Assembly (NCBI GenBank): GCA_016791105.1 | Contig: JAEUNM010000054.1 | Location: 1-64,000 of the forward strand | DNA from: Rhodocyclaceae bacterium | GTDB taxonomy: Bacteria > Pseudomonadota > Gammaproteobacteria > Burkholderiales > Rhodocyclaceae | Direction of reading: 5' to 3' | Length of the DNA: 64,000 nucleotides | Shown here: positions 19,792-29,177 of the stretch, piece after piece | How the letters are laid out: each line of letters begins with the position of its first letter | Numbering within the stretch: position 1 is the stretch's first letter | Notes under the pieces: generated by a model | Told to the model about the DNA's origin: nothing | What the model saw: only the letters and a program-made list of their open reading frames with translations | The model's database searches: none | Translations under genes and position numbers: made by a program

Positions 19792-20685
19792 ATGGCTAGT
19801 GTTCCCAAAACACTGTGCATATTGTTTGCCGATGTTTCAGGCAGCACCACGCTTTACGAAAGGCTGGGCGATGCAGAAGCATTGCACGCCGTGGAGCGCT
19901 GCATCAATCGCATGAAGCGGGTCACGGAAGGCCATAAGGGGCGTGTGGTCAAAACCATAGGCGATGAGGTCATGGCGGTGTTTCCTGCCGCCGACATGGC
20001 GCTGCAGGCAGCCTGCGACATGCAGCAGCGCATCGACGACCTGCCGCCGATTTCCGGCATCAAGATGGCCGTGCGCATCGGCTTTCACTACGGCCCTGCA
20101 CTCGAGGAAGATGGCGACGTGTATGGCGATTCGGTGAATATCGCGGCGCGTCTGGCCGGGCTGGCCAAAGCTTCGCAAATCATCACCAGCGGGGAAACCG
20201 TCGCAACCTTGCCCCCCCTGCTGCAGCAAAGCACGCGCGACCTCGACGCCTTGTCCGTAAAGGGCAAGTCAGCGGATATCCGGGTGTTCGAAGTGCTATG
20301 GCAGGAAACCACCGATTTGACCATGAAGGCGCCCAGCCTGGTGGCACCGCGCCCGCAATCGGCGCGCCTCACGGTCAATTTTCAGGGCATGGAAGTGGTG
20401 ATCGATGCAAGCCGTGGCCGCATCACGCTGGGGCGCGACATTTCCAATGACCTCGTGGTGAAGGACCAACGCGCCTCGCGCACCCACGCGCGCATCGAAT
20501 ACCGGCGCGACAAATTCGTGCTGGTCGATCAAAGTACCAATGGCACTTTTTTGCGCGTCGAGGGCGAAACCGAAGTCGTGCTGAAGCGCGAAGAATCCAT
20601 TTTGCGTTCGCGCGGTACCATAGGTTTTGGCCACAGTGCGATGGAACAGGAATCGCAACTACTGCGCTTCGAAGTCGCCGACTGA
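19792..20685 (+). CDS. Class III adenylate/guanylate cyclase fused to an FHA domain
   Basis: 297 aa. The N-terminal cyclase domain (about 1-165) has both metal Asp sites (LFADVSGST and GDEVMAVF) and YGDSVNIAARL. The C-terminal FHA domain (about 205-285) shows ITLGRDISNDLVV, RASRTHARI and STNGTF, the phosphothreonine-binding pattern. The FHA part suggests control by the Ser/Thr kinase encoded convergently just downstream. I start at ATG 19792; GTG 19771 is an alternative. Whether it makes cAMP or cGMP is not visible. Confidence 0.93.
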   Translation: MASVPKTLCILFADVSGSTTLYERLGDAEALHAVERCINRMKRVTEGHKGRVVKTIGDEVMAVFPAADMALQAACDMQQRIDDLPPISGIKMAVRIGFHYGPALEEDGDVYGDSVNIAARLAGLAKASQIITSGETVATLPPLLQQSTRDLDALSVKGKSADIRVFEVLWQETTDLTMKAPSLVAPRPQSARLTVNFQGMEVVIDASRGRITLGRDISNDLVVKDQRASRTHARIEYRRDKFVLVDQSTNGTFLRVEGETEVVLKREESILRSRGTIGFGHSAMEQESQLLRFEVAD

Positions 20686-20728
20686 GCGGCTACGCCGCGC
20701 AGTTCGGCCGCTGTTCGGTAGTCCCCCG

Positions 20729-23191
20729 TCAGATATTGAGTTTGCGCCGCGTTTCCGGGTTCTGCACGACTGCGGCGCGGCGCGACTCCGCCGCATCCAG
20801 CAATCCGGCCGGAGGGAGCCCGGTCAGGCTGGCCACGATGGCGTCGTTCCGGCAGCCCGGGTCGAAGCCTATCGTGACCTCGCTGCCGCTCGATCCGGCG
20901 ACGTGAAAGCAGGACTTTTGCAGCTTGCGATTGAGCGGGGCGAGCACCCCTGCCTGCGCCAGTTCGCCAACGCTCAAATTACCTCCTGACAATACCGTAT
21001 CGAATACTGCCTCCTGGCGGCCCAAATCGGCGCTGCTTGCCGACAGCACGGCGCGCATTGCGGTCAGTTCGCGCATCAGGCTTTGGCCGACTTCACGGTC
21101 AGGCAGGCCGGAAAATTTGAGGCGCACGTTCTGGCCGGCGAAATTGAAGTGCTGCAGGAAAAAATTCTTCGAAAATTCTTCCCCCACCAGCCGCCCGACA
21201 TCCGCCAGCGCCTGCTCTTCGCTGGCCCAACTCTGTTTTTCCGGGATGAGCGTGTTGTAGTAAATTTCCTCGCCGGTCTTTTTATCGGTGCACTTGACCG
21301 TCCAGGAAGTCAGTACCACGCGCGACATTTCCAACCCCGATGCCGGCAATCTGACCGTCATGGTCTTGAATTTCGCCTGGCCGTCTACGCTGAAATCGGC
21401 GCTGACGTTGTTCTTGGCGGCGATGTCGTCATTCCAGATACGGAAGCCGAATGACTGTATGCGCTCCTTAAGCAAATTTTCCGCGACCGGGGAACGCGGC
21501 GCCTGGGCGTTGGGGTCGCCTTCCGCATTGCGTGCCGTGATGGCTACGGAAATTTTCGGGTCGCCGTTATTGCGTATGAAATCCACCCTTTCGTCGCGCG
21601 ACATCTGATTGAGCGACTTCTGCACATCGCGCACGCGCACGACCGCGCGCGCCGTGGATGCCATGAGGCCGTCCTTGCCGATTTGCGGGCTGGATTCTTC
21701 CAGCACCGACTGAATGAATTGCTGGCTATGCGACAGCAAGTGCTCGCGCAGGACGGCGTAATTTTCTTTCAGCGAACTCGGCTGAACGTATAGTGCGACA
21801 GCTTTTTCGACCAACTGCCGGTGTGCGTCCTCGCGCGCCGCCGCGGCGAGCGCGGTTTTGTCCTGTGCGAAGCGGGCGTCATTGGGGTCGGCCAGCCCCA
21901 GCGCGCTGATTATCATCGTGCCGCTGTCGCTGAGTGCAACGACTGCCGGGGTGTCGGGTTTCTTCCCGTCCGCGGGAGGCGCTTGCGGAATGCTCACCTG
22001 TGACACGGCAGGCGCCTTGTCGCGGGTCATGAAATACGCGCCGCCTGCAAGCGCCAGCACCAGAATGCCACCGCCTATTCCGAGCAGCGCAACGGGCATG
22101 GGTTTAGGCGATGGAACCGCCGCACCCGCGCGTACGCCGGCCTTGCCACCCGATGTCTGCGATTCGGTGCTGCGTGGCTGGCTCGGCAGCGTTGCGTCAG
22201 CGCCCGGCCGCGCCGCTTGAGCTGACTTTACGGTGGCGTCGGACACGGCGGCCGCACCGTTGCGCGCACTCGGCACGGTCTGGTCGCCGCGTATGACGGT
22301 CTGATCGCCAGCGGTGGCGACGGTCGCGTCCGCGTCGGCGCCGGCAAATGGGCGGGTGCTGTCGTCGTCACTGCCGGACATGGCGGCGCTGAGCGCGACG
22401 CGGAAGTCGCGTGCGCTCGCGAAGCGTTCCGCCGGCCGCTTGGCCAGCGCACGCCTCACCACGGCGTCAAAGCGTGGCGGAACCTGTACATTCAGCTCGG
22501 ACGGTGGCAGCGGATCTTCCTTCAGCACCTTGTGCATGATGGTGGTGAAGGTGCCGGTGAAGGGCTTTTCGCCGGTCAAAAACTGGTAGAGCAAAACCCC
22601 GGCCGAAAATACGTCGGAGCGCCCGTCTACAGTTTGTCCCATGAACTGCTCGGGCGACATGTAGGCAGGTGTGCCGATGACCGACCCGGCCTGGGTCAGA
22701 TTGGATGACTCGAGCCGCGCGATGCCGAAATCGCCAACCTTGACCGAGCCGTTTTCGAGCAGAAAGATATTGCTGGGCTTGATGTCCCTATGTACGACGC
22801 CGGCGCGGTGGGCGGCATCCAGCGCATCGAGCAATTCGCCCATGATGCGCGCCACTTCCGGCAGCGGGAAACGTTCGTCACGATCGAAAAACTCTTTCAG
22901 TTCCCGGCCTTTGACGAATTCCATCGCGATATACGTGGTGCCGGCGTCTTCGCCGAATTCGTAAATCGCCACGATATTCGGGTGGGAAAGCCGGCCCGCC
23001 GCCTGTGCTTCGCGGCGGAAACGCGCCAAAGATTCCTCGGCATCCGCACTGTCGAGACGGTCAGGCCGCACCGTCTTCAAGGCGACGCGCCGGTCTATGA
23101 ATGGGTCATAGCCCTCATAGACGATGCCCATCGCGCCCTGCCCGAGTTCGCGGCGGATTTCATATTTGCCGAGTTTGGCTGGCTGGTTCAT
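20729..23191 (-). CDS. Transmembrane Ser/Thr protein kinase with exported C-terminal domain
   Basis: 820 aa. The N-terminal Hanks kinase is intact: GQGAMG, VALKTV, HRDIKPSN, DFGIARL and the activation segment GTPAYMSPEQ. A low-complexity linker leads to one membrane helix (about 370-395, LLGIGGGILVLALAGGAYF). The roughly 420-residue exported part begins with a stretch like FlgT/LPP20 domains (AAAREDAHRQLVEKAVALYV). A CsgG-like lipoprotein gene lies 30 bp upstream on the same strand, suggesting an envelope sensor unit. Confidence 0.92.
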   Translation of the reverse strand: MNQPAKLGKYEIRRELGQGAMGIVYEGYDPFIDRRVALKTVRPDRLDSADAEESLARFRREAQAAGRLSHPNIVAIYEFGEDAGTTYIAMEFVKGRELKEFFDRDERFPLPEVARIMGELLDALDAAHRAGVVHRDIKPSNIFLLENGSVKVGDFGIARLESSNLTQAGSVIGTPAYMSPEQFMGQTVDGRSDVFSAGVLLYQFLTGEKPFTGTFTTIMHKVLKEDPLPPSELNVQVPPRFDAVVRRALAKRPAERFASARDFRVALSAAMSGSDDDSTRPFAGADADATVATAGDQTVIRGDQTVPSARNGAAAVSDATVKSAQAARPGADATLPSQPRSTESQTSGGKAGVRAGAAVPSPKPMPVALLGIGGGILVLALAGGAYFMTRDKAPAVSQVSIPQAPPADGKKPDTPAVVALSDSGTMIISALGLADPNDARFAQDKTALAAAAREDAHRQLVEKAVALYVQPSSLKENYAVLREHLLSHSQQFIQSVLEESSPQIGKDGLMASTARAVVRVRDVQKSLNQMSRDERVDFIRNNGDPKISVAITARNAEGDPNAQAPRSPVAENLLKERIQSFGFRIWNDDIAAKNNVSADFSVDGQAKFKTMTVRLPASGLEMSRVVLTSWTVKCTDKKTGEEIYYNTLIPEKQSWASEEQALADVGRLVGEEFSKNFFLQHFNFAGQNVRLKFSGLPDREVGQSLMRELTAMRAVLSASSADLGRQEAVFDTVLSGGNLSVGELAQAGVLAPLNRKLQKSCFHVAGSSGSEVTIGFDPGCRNDAIVASLTGLPPAGLLDAAESRRAAVVQNPETRRKLNI

Positions 23192-23221
23192 GCCGGCTCC
23201 CGATCAAGCTGCCGAGGCGAT

Positions 23222-24043
23222 CTATTTGTACTTGGAATCGAGGTCGTACACGCACTTCTGGACCAGCCGCTGTACCAGCGTGTCCAGTGTCAGCCCGCCT
23301 TTTGCGCTGGACGAAACGCCCATGACGGACGTGGCTTTGGCGCCGATTTCCATCTTGTCCTCCATGTAGCCCTGGGCTTTTTGCTCGGTGGTATTGGCGT
23401 CGATAATCTTGTAGCGCATGCCTATGATCCAAACCCCAGTGGCTTCGCCGGTCTGCACGGAGCCGACGACCTGGCCTGCCGCATAGCCACCGCGGCTGCC
23501 CGCGAGCGTGCCGATCACACGACCGAGCGCGCGCCCGTCGAAACCTTCCTGCGCCTGCGCCACCGGCTCGGCCTTCAGCACGTCGAACTTGACGACATAT
23601 TTGGTTGTTCTGAGCTTGCCTTTTTGCAGCATGCGGCGGGCCTTGCGCGGGTCGCCCATCGTGTAGGCGAGCTGGAATTCCTGCAGCAGCGGCCCCAGAT
23701 CGGCGCGTTCCAATACCTTGAAGTTGGCATTGGACATTTCCAGTTCACCGAAATCGGCAATATTGTTGGGGCCGAATTTCTGTGTAAACGTCGCATTGGA
23801 ACTTTTGATTTCGCCCGGGATGACGATTACTGCCGGGCCTGGCCGGGCACGATTCACGTATTCGATAGGCTGGTACATGGCGCGATCGGCCATCGCATTG
23901 GCGGTCTGCGAGGTGCTACTGCCGGCAGTCGGCGACGGATTATTGCTGGCCGCGACAGGGCCCTGGCCTGTGGTGACACAAGCGGCGAGCGCAAAGGTGG
24001 AAACAAGCGCCGCAACGGCACATGGTCGAATTCGATACGTCAT
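23222..24043 (-). CDS. CsgG/HfaB-like outer-membrane lipoprotein
   Basis: 273 aa with a lipoprotein signal (lipobox LAAC at residues 19-22). The mature part carries CsgG-family features: EFQLAYTMGDPRKARRMLQKGKLRTTKYVVKF, a Gly-rich GRVIGTLAGSRGGYAAG segment, and a closing LVQRLVQKCVYDL. CsgG proteins form curli export pores, but no curli subunit gene is present here. The kinase gene follows 30 bp downstream, probably in one operon. Confidence 0.82.
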   Translation of the reverse strand: MTYRIRPCAVAALVSTFALAACVTTGQGPVAASNNPSPTAGSSTSQTANAMADRAMYQPIEYVNRARPGPAVIVIPGEIKSSNATFTQKFGPNNIADFGELEMSNANFKVLERADLGPLLQEFQLAYTMGDPRKARRMLQKGKLRTTKYVVKFDVLKAEPVAQAQEGFDGRALGRVIGTLAGSRGGYAAGQVVGSVQTGEATGVWIIGMRYKIIDANTTEQKAQGYMEDKMEIGAKATSVMGVSSSAKGGLTLDTLVQRLVQKCVYDLDSKYK

Positions 24044-24206
24044 TTTTCAGCCCTCACAAATAAGCCTGATTGCAACAGAGAAGCACGCTGCTCGCGGATC
24101 GCGCGACAGCATGCACTATCCCGCCGCCCGGCCTGCTGGACCGGAGGACGGGAACGCGTGACACACCAGGGCCATCATTGCCCAGGCACGCCACAAGCGG
24201 TCTCCT

Positions 24207-24887
24207 TCAATTACCTCCTGTTTTTCGACCTGCTGCGCCGAACTGGCGGCAATAGCCTGAAATGAGGCGCGACACCACGCCGCCCGCCTGTTCTTCCACC
24301 AGCGTTGCGGCCATGCCGTAGGTATCGGTGCCGGAATACGATTCCGATGACGCGCCGGCTTCCGATATCGTTTCGCCACCTGCGGACAGCAGCGCGAAAT
24401 TTATGGAAACATACACTTCCGGAATATGCAGCACCGGATTGATGGCCGAGCGTGAAGATATCGCACCGCGCAACACAAGTTGCGCGCCCATTTTATTGGA
24501 TGCCGCCAATGCAGCGTCGAGGTCGTTGCGGAAATAGGCCTCCACTTCTCCCTGCGCGATATGACTGCGGATTTCTTCCTGCGTGAAGGTTTTTACGCCA
24601 TAGGCCTTGAGACGGCGGTCTATCGAATTGAAATGCGGTCCGAAGCGCGACTGGTCCGCCGCATAGCCGTTCGGCTGCCTGGCGCCCATTACGACCATGA
24701 CTTTCTTGCCGGCGAGACTGTCGCGGCAGGCCTGCGATATTTTCGGACCGCCGGCCGCCGCGCGCGCTTGGCGCGCTTTTTCCGCTGCGGCTTCGTTCTG
24801 TTCTTCTTCCGAAAAACTGAATGCCAGCGCGTTCGCGGACAGCACAAATGAACATGCCGCCAGCACGGCTCGGGTAATTTTTCGCAT
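24207..24887 (-). CDS. Exported CsgG/FlgT-like protein
   Basis: 226 aa with a signal peptide (MRKITRAVLAACSFVLSANALA). The rest resembles the alpha/beta domains of CsgG, FlgT and LpoB: DRRLKAYGVKTFTQEEI, then KMGAQLVLRGAISS and a beta segment EVYVSINFALLSAGG. I start at ATG 24887; the longer frame to 25007 hides the signal peptide. It precedes the CsgG-like lipoprotein and kinase genes on the same strand, so the three may cooperate in the envelope. Confidence 0.75.
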   Translation of the reverse strand: MRKITRAVLAACSFVLSANALAFSFSEEEQNEAAAEKARQARAAAGGPKISQACRDSLAGKKVMVVMGARQPNGYAADQSRFGPHFNSIDRRLKAYGVKTFTQEEIRSHIAQGEVEAYFRNDLDAALAASNKMGAQLVLRGAISSRSAINPVLHIPEVYVSINFALLSAGGETISEAGASSESYSGTDTYGMAATLVEEQAGGVVSRLISGYCRQFGAAGRKTGGN

Positions 24888-25054
24888 TGATTTGATGCCT
24901 GCCGGAATGATACGAGGGGTACATCGGGACGCCGCGCCGGCCGTCCGCACCAGCGCCAAGCTTGCCCGTGCGCTATGACGCGCTAAAGAGCGGAATACGA
25001 ACATCATCTGCTATACCGGGCCGGGCTGTGCCGCCGGCCCGGATGATTCAAACG

Positions 25055-25363
25055 TCAGCCCTTCAAGCAATCGCTCATGAATTTCTTGCGCGCGTCACCT
25101 GATAGGTTCTTCTCTTTTGCATCCTTGTTGCAAGTTTTCATTTTCTCCTGCTGTGCGGTTTTTTTGTCTACTTCTTCTTTTTTCTTGGCCGACAGGCAGT
25201 CCTTCATGAATGCCTTGCGCTCGTCGCCTTGCAGATTTTTCTCTTTTGCTTCGGCATTGCAGGCCTTCATTTTGTCCTGCTGCGCGCCGGCATGGGCCGC
25301 CAGCGGCACACTGAGACACAGACTGACCAGACCGGCAAGCGCGGCGTAACGGGTTTTATTCAT
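25055..25363 (-). CDS. PsiF-repeat exported protein
   Basis: 102 aa: a signal peptide (ending AAHA) followed by two copies of the PsiF repeat, MK(A/T)CN..AKEKNL.GD.RK.FM.DCL. The family is named for an E. coli phosphate-starvation gene; its function is unknown. The ATG at 25363 has GGAG 6 nt upstream, so it is preferred over the frame to 25411. Confidence 0.9.
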   Translation of the reverse strand: MNKTRYAALAGLVSLCLSVPLAAHAGAQQDKMKACNAEAKEKNLQGDERKAFMKDCLSAKKKEEVDKKTAQQEKMKTCNKDAKEKNLSGDARKKFMSDCLKG

Positions 25364-25490
25364 GATCGCTCCATCCAGGAAGGTTGTGGTGTTCATTGCG
25401 GATATCCGCAATCGGGAAGTATAGAGTCCAATTACCAGGGCGCAAGCAGATCACATTTTCATACCCCTGCCGCGGTGCCGGGCGACACGT

Positions 25491-26429
25491 CTAATCGAGA
25501 TCGTCGGCATTCAGGGCCTGCTGCTGGCGGTCTATGAATTCCAGCGTGGAATCTATGCCGCGCATTTTCAGTATTGTGGTCCGCACCGCGGTTTCGACCA
25601 GTACGGCGAGGTTGCGCCCCGCCGCGACCGGGATGATTACCTTGCGTATCTGCACGCCCAGCATATTGACGGTTTCGTGCTCGAGCGGCAGGCGCGTCGC
25701 CTCGGGTATGCCCGGCGTAGGCTTTTGCAGATACACCACCAATTGCAGTTTCATCTTGCGCCGGCACGCCGTCTCGCCAAATACGGTGCGCACGTTCAGC
25801 ACGCCCAGCCCACGCACTTCGAGAAAATCGCGCAATAGTTGCGGGCAGCGGCCTTCGAGCAAATCCGGGCCGACCAGTGCGATCTCGACGATGTCATCGG
25901 CAACCAGGCCGTGTCCGCGCGATATCAGTTCCAGCGCAAGTTCGCTTTTGCCGACGCCGGAATCGCCGGTAATCAATGCCCCCAAACCCAGCACGTCCAT
26001 GAACACGCCATGGGCGGACATGGTTTGCGCCAGTTCGCGCATCAGGTAATTGCGGATGTGTTCGATCACCATGGCGGCCGACTTGGGTGTCACGATGACG
26101 GCGACGCCATTTGCCGCGGCGTAATCGCGCACCGTCTGCGGCGGCGGGCAACCGTCTGCGACGATGAAGGCCGGCGGTCTGGCGGAAAACACCGGTTCCA
26201 GATAGGCCCCGGCCGTGGTTCCAGCCTCCTGCGCCACCCAGCGCACTTCTTCTGCACCCAGCACCTGCACGCGATCGGCATGGATATAGCTGAGGTGGCC
26301 GATCAGGTCAGCCGGAAATACCCCTTCGTGGCGGGCGACGATGGCGGCAGTGCGCTCGCCGCACAGCCATTCGAATTCCAGGCGCTCGCGGAAGTGGTCG
26401 TACAGTTTACCGACCGCTACCTGACGCAT
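25491..26429 (-). CDS. hprK: HPr kinase/phosphorylase
   Basis: 312-aa bifunctional enzyme that phosphorylates and dephosphorylates a Ser of HPr-type proteins. The Walker A P-loop is GDSGVGKSELALELI and the HprK signature follows (EVRGLGVLNVRTVFGE). It overlaps the end of ptsN by 23 nt, placing it in the nitrogen-PTS operon. The rapZ gene that often follows hprK is absent; a PsiF-repeat gene lies there instead. Confidence 0.95.
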   Translation of the reverse strand: MRQVAVGKLYDHFRERLEFEWLCGERTAAIVARHEGVFPADLIGHLSYIHADRVQVLGAEEVRWVAQEAGTTAGAYLEPVFSARPPAFIVADGCPPPQTVRDYAAANGVAVIVTPKSAAMVIEHIRNYLMRELAQTMSAHGVFMDVLGLGALITGDSGVGKSELALELISRGHGLVADDIVEIALVGPDLLEGRCPQLLRDFLEVRGLGVLNVRTVFGETACRRKMKLQLVVYLQKPTPGIPEATRLPLEHETVNMLGVQIRKVIIPVAAGRNLAVLVETAVRTTILKMRGIDSTLEFIDRQQQALNADDLD

Positions 26430-26883
26430 TCGGGTCCCATTTGACGAACAGGGAATGCACGTCGGCCGCGCCGCTGGCGGCGGTCAGTTTTTCGCGGAAG
26501 CTTTTTTCCGTGAACATGGTGGCCAGCTCGGCCAATATCTGCAGGTGCAATTCGGTCGCCTGTTCCGGCACCAGCAGAACGAATACGTGCGTGACGGGAC
26601 GGCCATCGGGGGCATCCCAGGCGACCGCGTCCTTGAGCCGGATGTAACCGCCTATGGCATCGCGCAGGCCTTTGATGCGCCCGTGTGGAATAGCGATGCC
26701 CATCCCCAATCCGGTCGAGCCCAGTCGTTCCCGCGTGAACAGACTGTCGAACACCTGGCTGCGTGCGATGCTCTGATTATTTTCGAACAATAACCCGGCC
26801 TGATCGAACACGCGCCGTTTGCTGGCGACTTCGAGGTCGAGCAGGATGTTGGAGGGGGGGAGAAGTTTTGAAATCAGATTCAT
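26407..26883 (-). CDS. ptsN: Nitrogen-PTS EIIA component
   Basis: 158-aa EIIA-Ntr domain with the phosphorylated histidine in GIAIPHGRIKGL. It receives phosphate from NPr and regulates potassium and nitrogen functions in other bacteria. It lies upstream of hprK and downstream of rpoN and hpf, the standard arrangement, but separated from hpf by about 510 bp. Confidence 0.95.
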   Translation of the reverse strand: MNLISKLLPPSNILLDLEVASKRRVFDQAGLLFENNQSIARSQVFDSLFTRERLGSTGLGMGIAIPHGRIKGLRDAIGGYIRLKDAVAWDAPDGRPVTHVFVLLVPEQATELHLQILAELATMFTEKSFREKLTAASGAADVHSLFVKWDPNASGSGR

Positions 26884-27392
26884 CGGAAGTGGCTGACCTG
26901 GACGGCAGCGTGGCTAGCGGCATAGACCAGTGGTGCCGCATGATCCCGGCTGGGAAGCTGCCCATGCGCCGGCTTGGTCCGGTTTGCACGCCGAGTCGAG
27001 CTGCTGCCCGACCTGTGCCGGTACCCGTCACGTGGAACCATTGCCCAAGGCCTTTGCAAATATCGTTGATCGGCTTGTCGGCCCGCACAGCAGAAAGCGC
27101 TGCGGGCAGGCAAGGTCGCATACTGCACGGACAGCCAGATCGCAACCGCGGCGCCACCCCATGCGGGGGCTGGTCGAATACGCTACGGATTGGATTGCAG
27201 CCGCCGCAACTCCGCTCGCCGAGTGCATTTTCATCCGCAACTTACGGTCGGGAGAATCGCCGTCTTCCTTTTGCGCCGCTCCGGGCGCGTTGCTGAATAT
27301 CCCGGGTAGGACGATGCCGGCGCACCACCAGAGTGGCGCGCCGGCATCCCAAATATATCCACGCGGCGGGCGCCTTGCAACGTCGACGTGCC
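26884..27392. other. Intergenic stretch between hpf and ptsN
   Basis: 509 bp, unusually long for this operon. I see no convincing gene on either strand. It contains the hairpin at 27313-27348. A separate ptsN promoter is likely in this space but I cannot pin it down. Confidence 0.5.
27313..27348. other. Long inverted repeat downstream of hpf
   Basis: GATGCCGGCGC at 27313-27323 pairs perfectly with GCGCCGGCATC at 27338-27348, and the loop holds a further CCAC/GTGG pairing. It could stop or stabilise the rpoN-hpf transcript. There is no T-run on either side. Confidence 0.6.
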
Positions 27393-27713
27393 TTATTCCG
27401 TCACTTGGTGCTTGATTGCCTCATGACCGTGGTCGTTACGTTTGTCCTTGTGCTTGAGTATTTGGCGATCGAGCTTGTCGATGAGCAGATCGATCGCCGC
27501 ATACAAATCCTCCGCGTCGCTTTTGACGTTGATGTCCTTGCCTCGTACATGCAGGGTCACTTCGGCTTTCTGCCGCAGCTTTTCGACCTCGAGTACGACC
27601 GACGCGCTCGTCACGTGGTCGAAATGGCGTGTCACCCGCTCTAGTTTCGATGAAATGTACTCGCGTATCGAAGGAGTGATTTCGAGGTGATGCCCGGTGA
27701 TGCTGAGGTTCAT
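27393..27713 (-). CDS. hpf: Ribosome hibernation promoting factor, short form
   Basis: 106-aa HPF/RaiA protein that binds the small-subunit decoding region and promotes ribosome dimerisation in stationary phase. It starts MNLSITGHHLEITPSIREYI and has the basic surface KLRQKAEVTLHVRGKDI. It follows rpoN by 12 bp. The long C-terminal dimerisation domain is absent, as is normal for short HPF. Confidence 0.94.
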   Translation of the reverse strand: MNLSITGHHLEITPSIREYISSKLERVTRHFDHVTSASVVLEVEKLRQKAEVTLHVRGKDINVKSDAEDLYAAIDLLIDKLDRQILKHKDKRNDHGHEAIKHQVTE

Positions 27714-27725
27714 AATGCCTCCTGA

Positions 27726-29153
27726 TCAGATGGACTTGCGCAGGTTTACCGGGGGAATGTTGAGCAATTCGCGGTATTTGGCGATGGTGCGCCGCGCCAC
27801 GACTATGCCCTGCTGCCCCAGTACTTCTGCGATTTTTGCGTCCGACAAAGGACGCTTCGGGTCTTCCGCGCTGACCAGTTGTTTGATCAGGGCGCGGATG
27901 GCCGTAGACGAGGCAGCTCCGCCGGCGTCGGTGGCGACGTGGCTGCCGAAAAAAAACTTCAATTCGTAAATGCCGCGCGGCGTGGCGATGTATTTCTGAG
28001 TCGTCACGCGCGAAATGGTGGACTCGTGCAGTTCCAGCAATTCGGCAATTTCGCGCAACGTGAGCGGGCGCATCGCGACTTCGCCGAAGTCGAAAAACTG
28101 GCGCTGGCGATCGACGATGGCCTGAGCCACGCGCAATATGGTGTCGAAGCGCTGCTGTACGTTCTTGATGAGCCACTTCGCTTCCTGCAACTGCCCGGTC
28201 ATGCCGCTGCCGCGCTGGCCCGCCAGCAGATCGGCATAGAGGCGGTTGATGCGCAGGCGCGGCATGGCGTCCGGGTTGAGCAGCGCGATCCACTGCCCGC
28301 GCAATTTGCGCACGATCACGTCCGGCACGATATAGCGCACGTCGTCCGGCGCATAGCGGGCGCCGGGGCGCGGGTCGAGCGACAATATGAGCTGATGCGC
28401 GTCGCGCAGCGCCTCGTCGGAACAATTCAGTGCCCGCCGTATGCGCCCGAAATCGCGCACGGCCAGGCTTTCGAGCTGGTCCTGCACGATGTCTATGGCC
28501 AGATCGCGTGCCGGCGTGACCGCCAGTCCGCGCAATTGCAGGCACAGGCATTCGCGCGGGCATTGCGCGGCGATGCCGGGCGGATCGAAGTTCTGCAGGT
28601 AGCGCAGCGCGATGCGCAGTTCTTCGATGTCCACCTCCATTTCGGCGGGCAGCATGGCGGCCAGTTCTTCCAGGTCCTGCGACAGGTAGCCGTCGTCATC
28701 GAGCGATTCGATCAGCAGGCGCACCAGCGCGCGGTCGCGCTGCCCCAGTTGGGATAGCCCCAACTGTGCCGTCAGGTGCTCCCGCAAAGAGGTCGTGGCG
28801 GCCTGAAATTCCTGGTAATCGGCATCTTCGTCGTCGCCGCGCGCGTGGCTGCCGCCGCCGTCCGCGCCCCATTCCGACAAGGCATTGCTTTCCAGGTCGG
28901 CGCCGTCCCTGGTGCTTTCGTGGCTGACCGCTTCTTCCGCGGGTGGCGGCGCTTCGGCGGAAGTTTGTGCGCCTTCATAGGAAAATCCGGTGGAATCACC
29001 GTCTTCGCGCTCGAGCAGCGGATTGTCCGCCAGATAGCGCTCGATTTCCTGGTTGAATTCCAGCGTGGACAGTTGCAGCAGCCGTATGGACTGCTGCAGC
29101 TGGGGCGTAAGCGCCAGGTGCTGTGAGAGCTTGAGTTGTAGCGACTGCTTCAT
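27726..29153 (-). CDS. rpoN: RNA polymerase sigma-54 factor
   Basis: 475-aa sigma-54. The Gln/Leu-rich activator region opens the protein (LKLSQHLALTPQLQQSIRLLQLS), an acidic linker follows, then the core-binding domain, the HTH for the -12 element and the RpoN box ARRTIAKYRE near the C-terminus. It lies downstream of lptB and upstream of hpf as in most proteobacteria. Confidence 0.97.
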   Translation of the reverse strand: MKQSLQLKLSQHLALTPQLQQSIRLLQLSTLEFNQEIERYLADNPLLEREDGDSTGFSYEGAQTSAEAPPPAEEAVSHESTRDGADLESNALSEWGADGGGSHARGDDEDADYQEFQAATTSLREHLTAQLGLSQLGQRDRALVRLLIESLDDDGYLSQDLEELAAMLPAEMEVDIEELRIALRYLQNFDPPGIAAQCPRECLCLQLRGLAVTPARDLAIDIVQDQLESLAVRDFGRIRRALNCSDEALRDAHQLILSLDPRPGARYAPDDVRYIVPDVIVRKLRGQWIALLNPDAMPRLRINRLYADLLAGQRGSGMTGQLQEAKWLIKNVQQRFDTILRVAQAIVDRQRQFFDFGEVAMRPLTLREIAELLELHESTISRVTTQKYIATPRGIYELKFFFGSHVATDAGGAASSTAIRALIKQLVSAEDPKRPLSDAKIAEVLGQQGIVVARRTIAKYRELLNIPPVNLRKSI

Positions 29154-29177
29154 CGAAGGTGCGTTCGAATTGGCGCT

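Noticed and set aside
26930..27415. 161-codon frame between hpf and ptsN
   Set aside because: Composition unlike nearby proteins and it runs into hpf on the other strand; no start signal.
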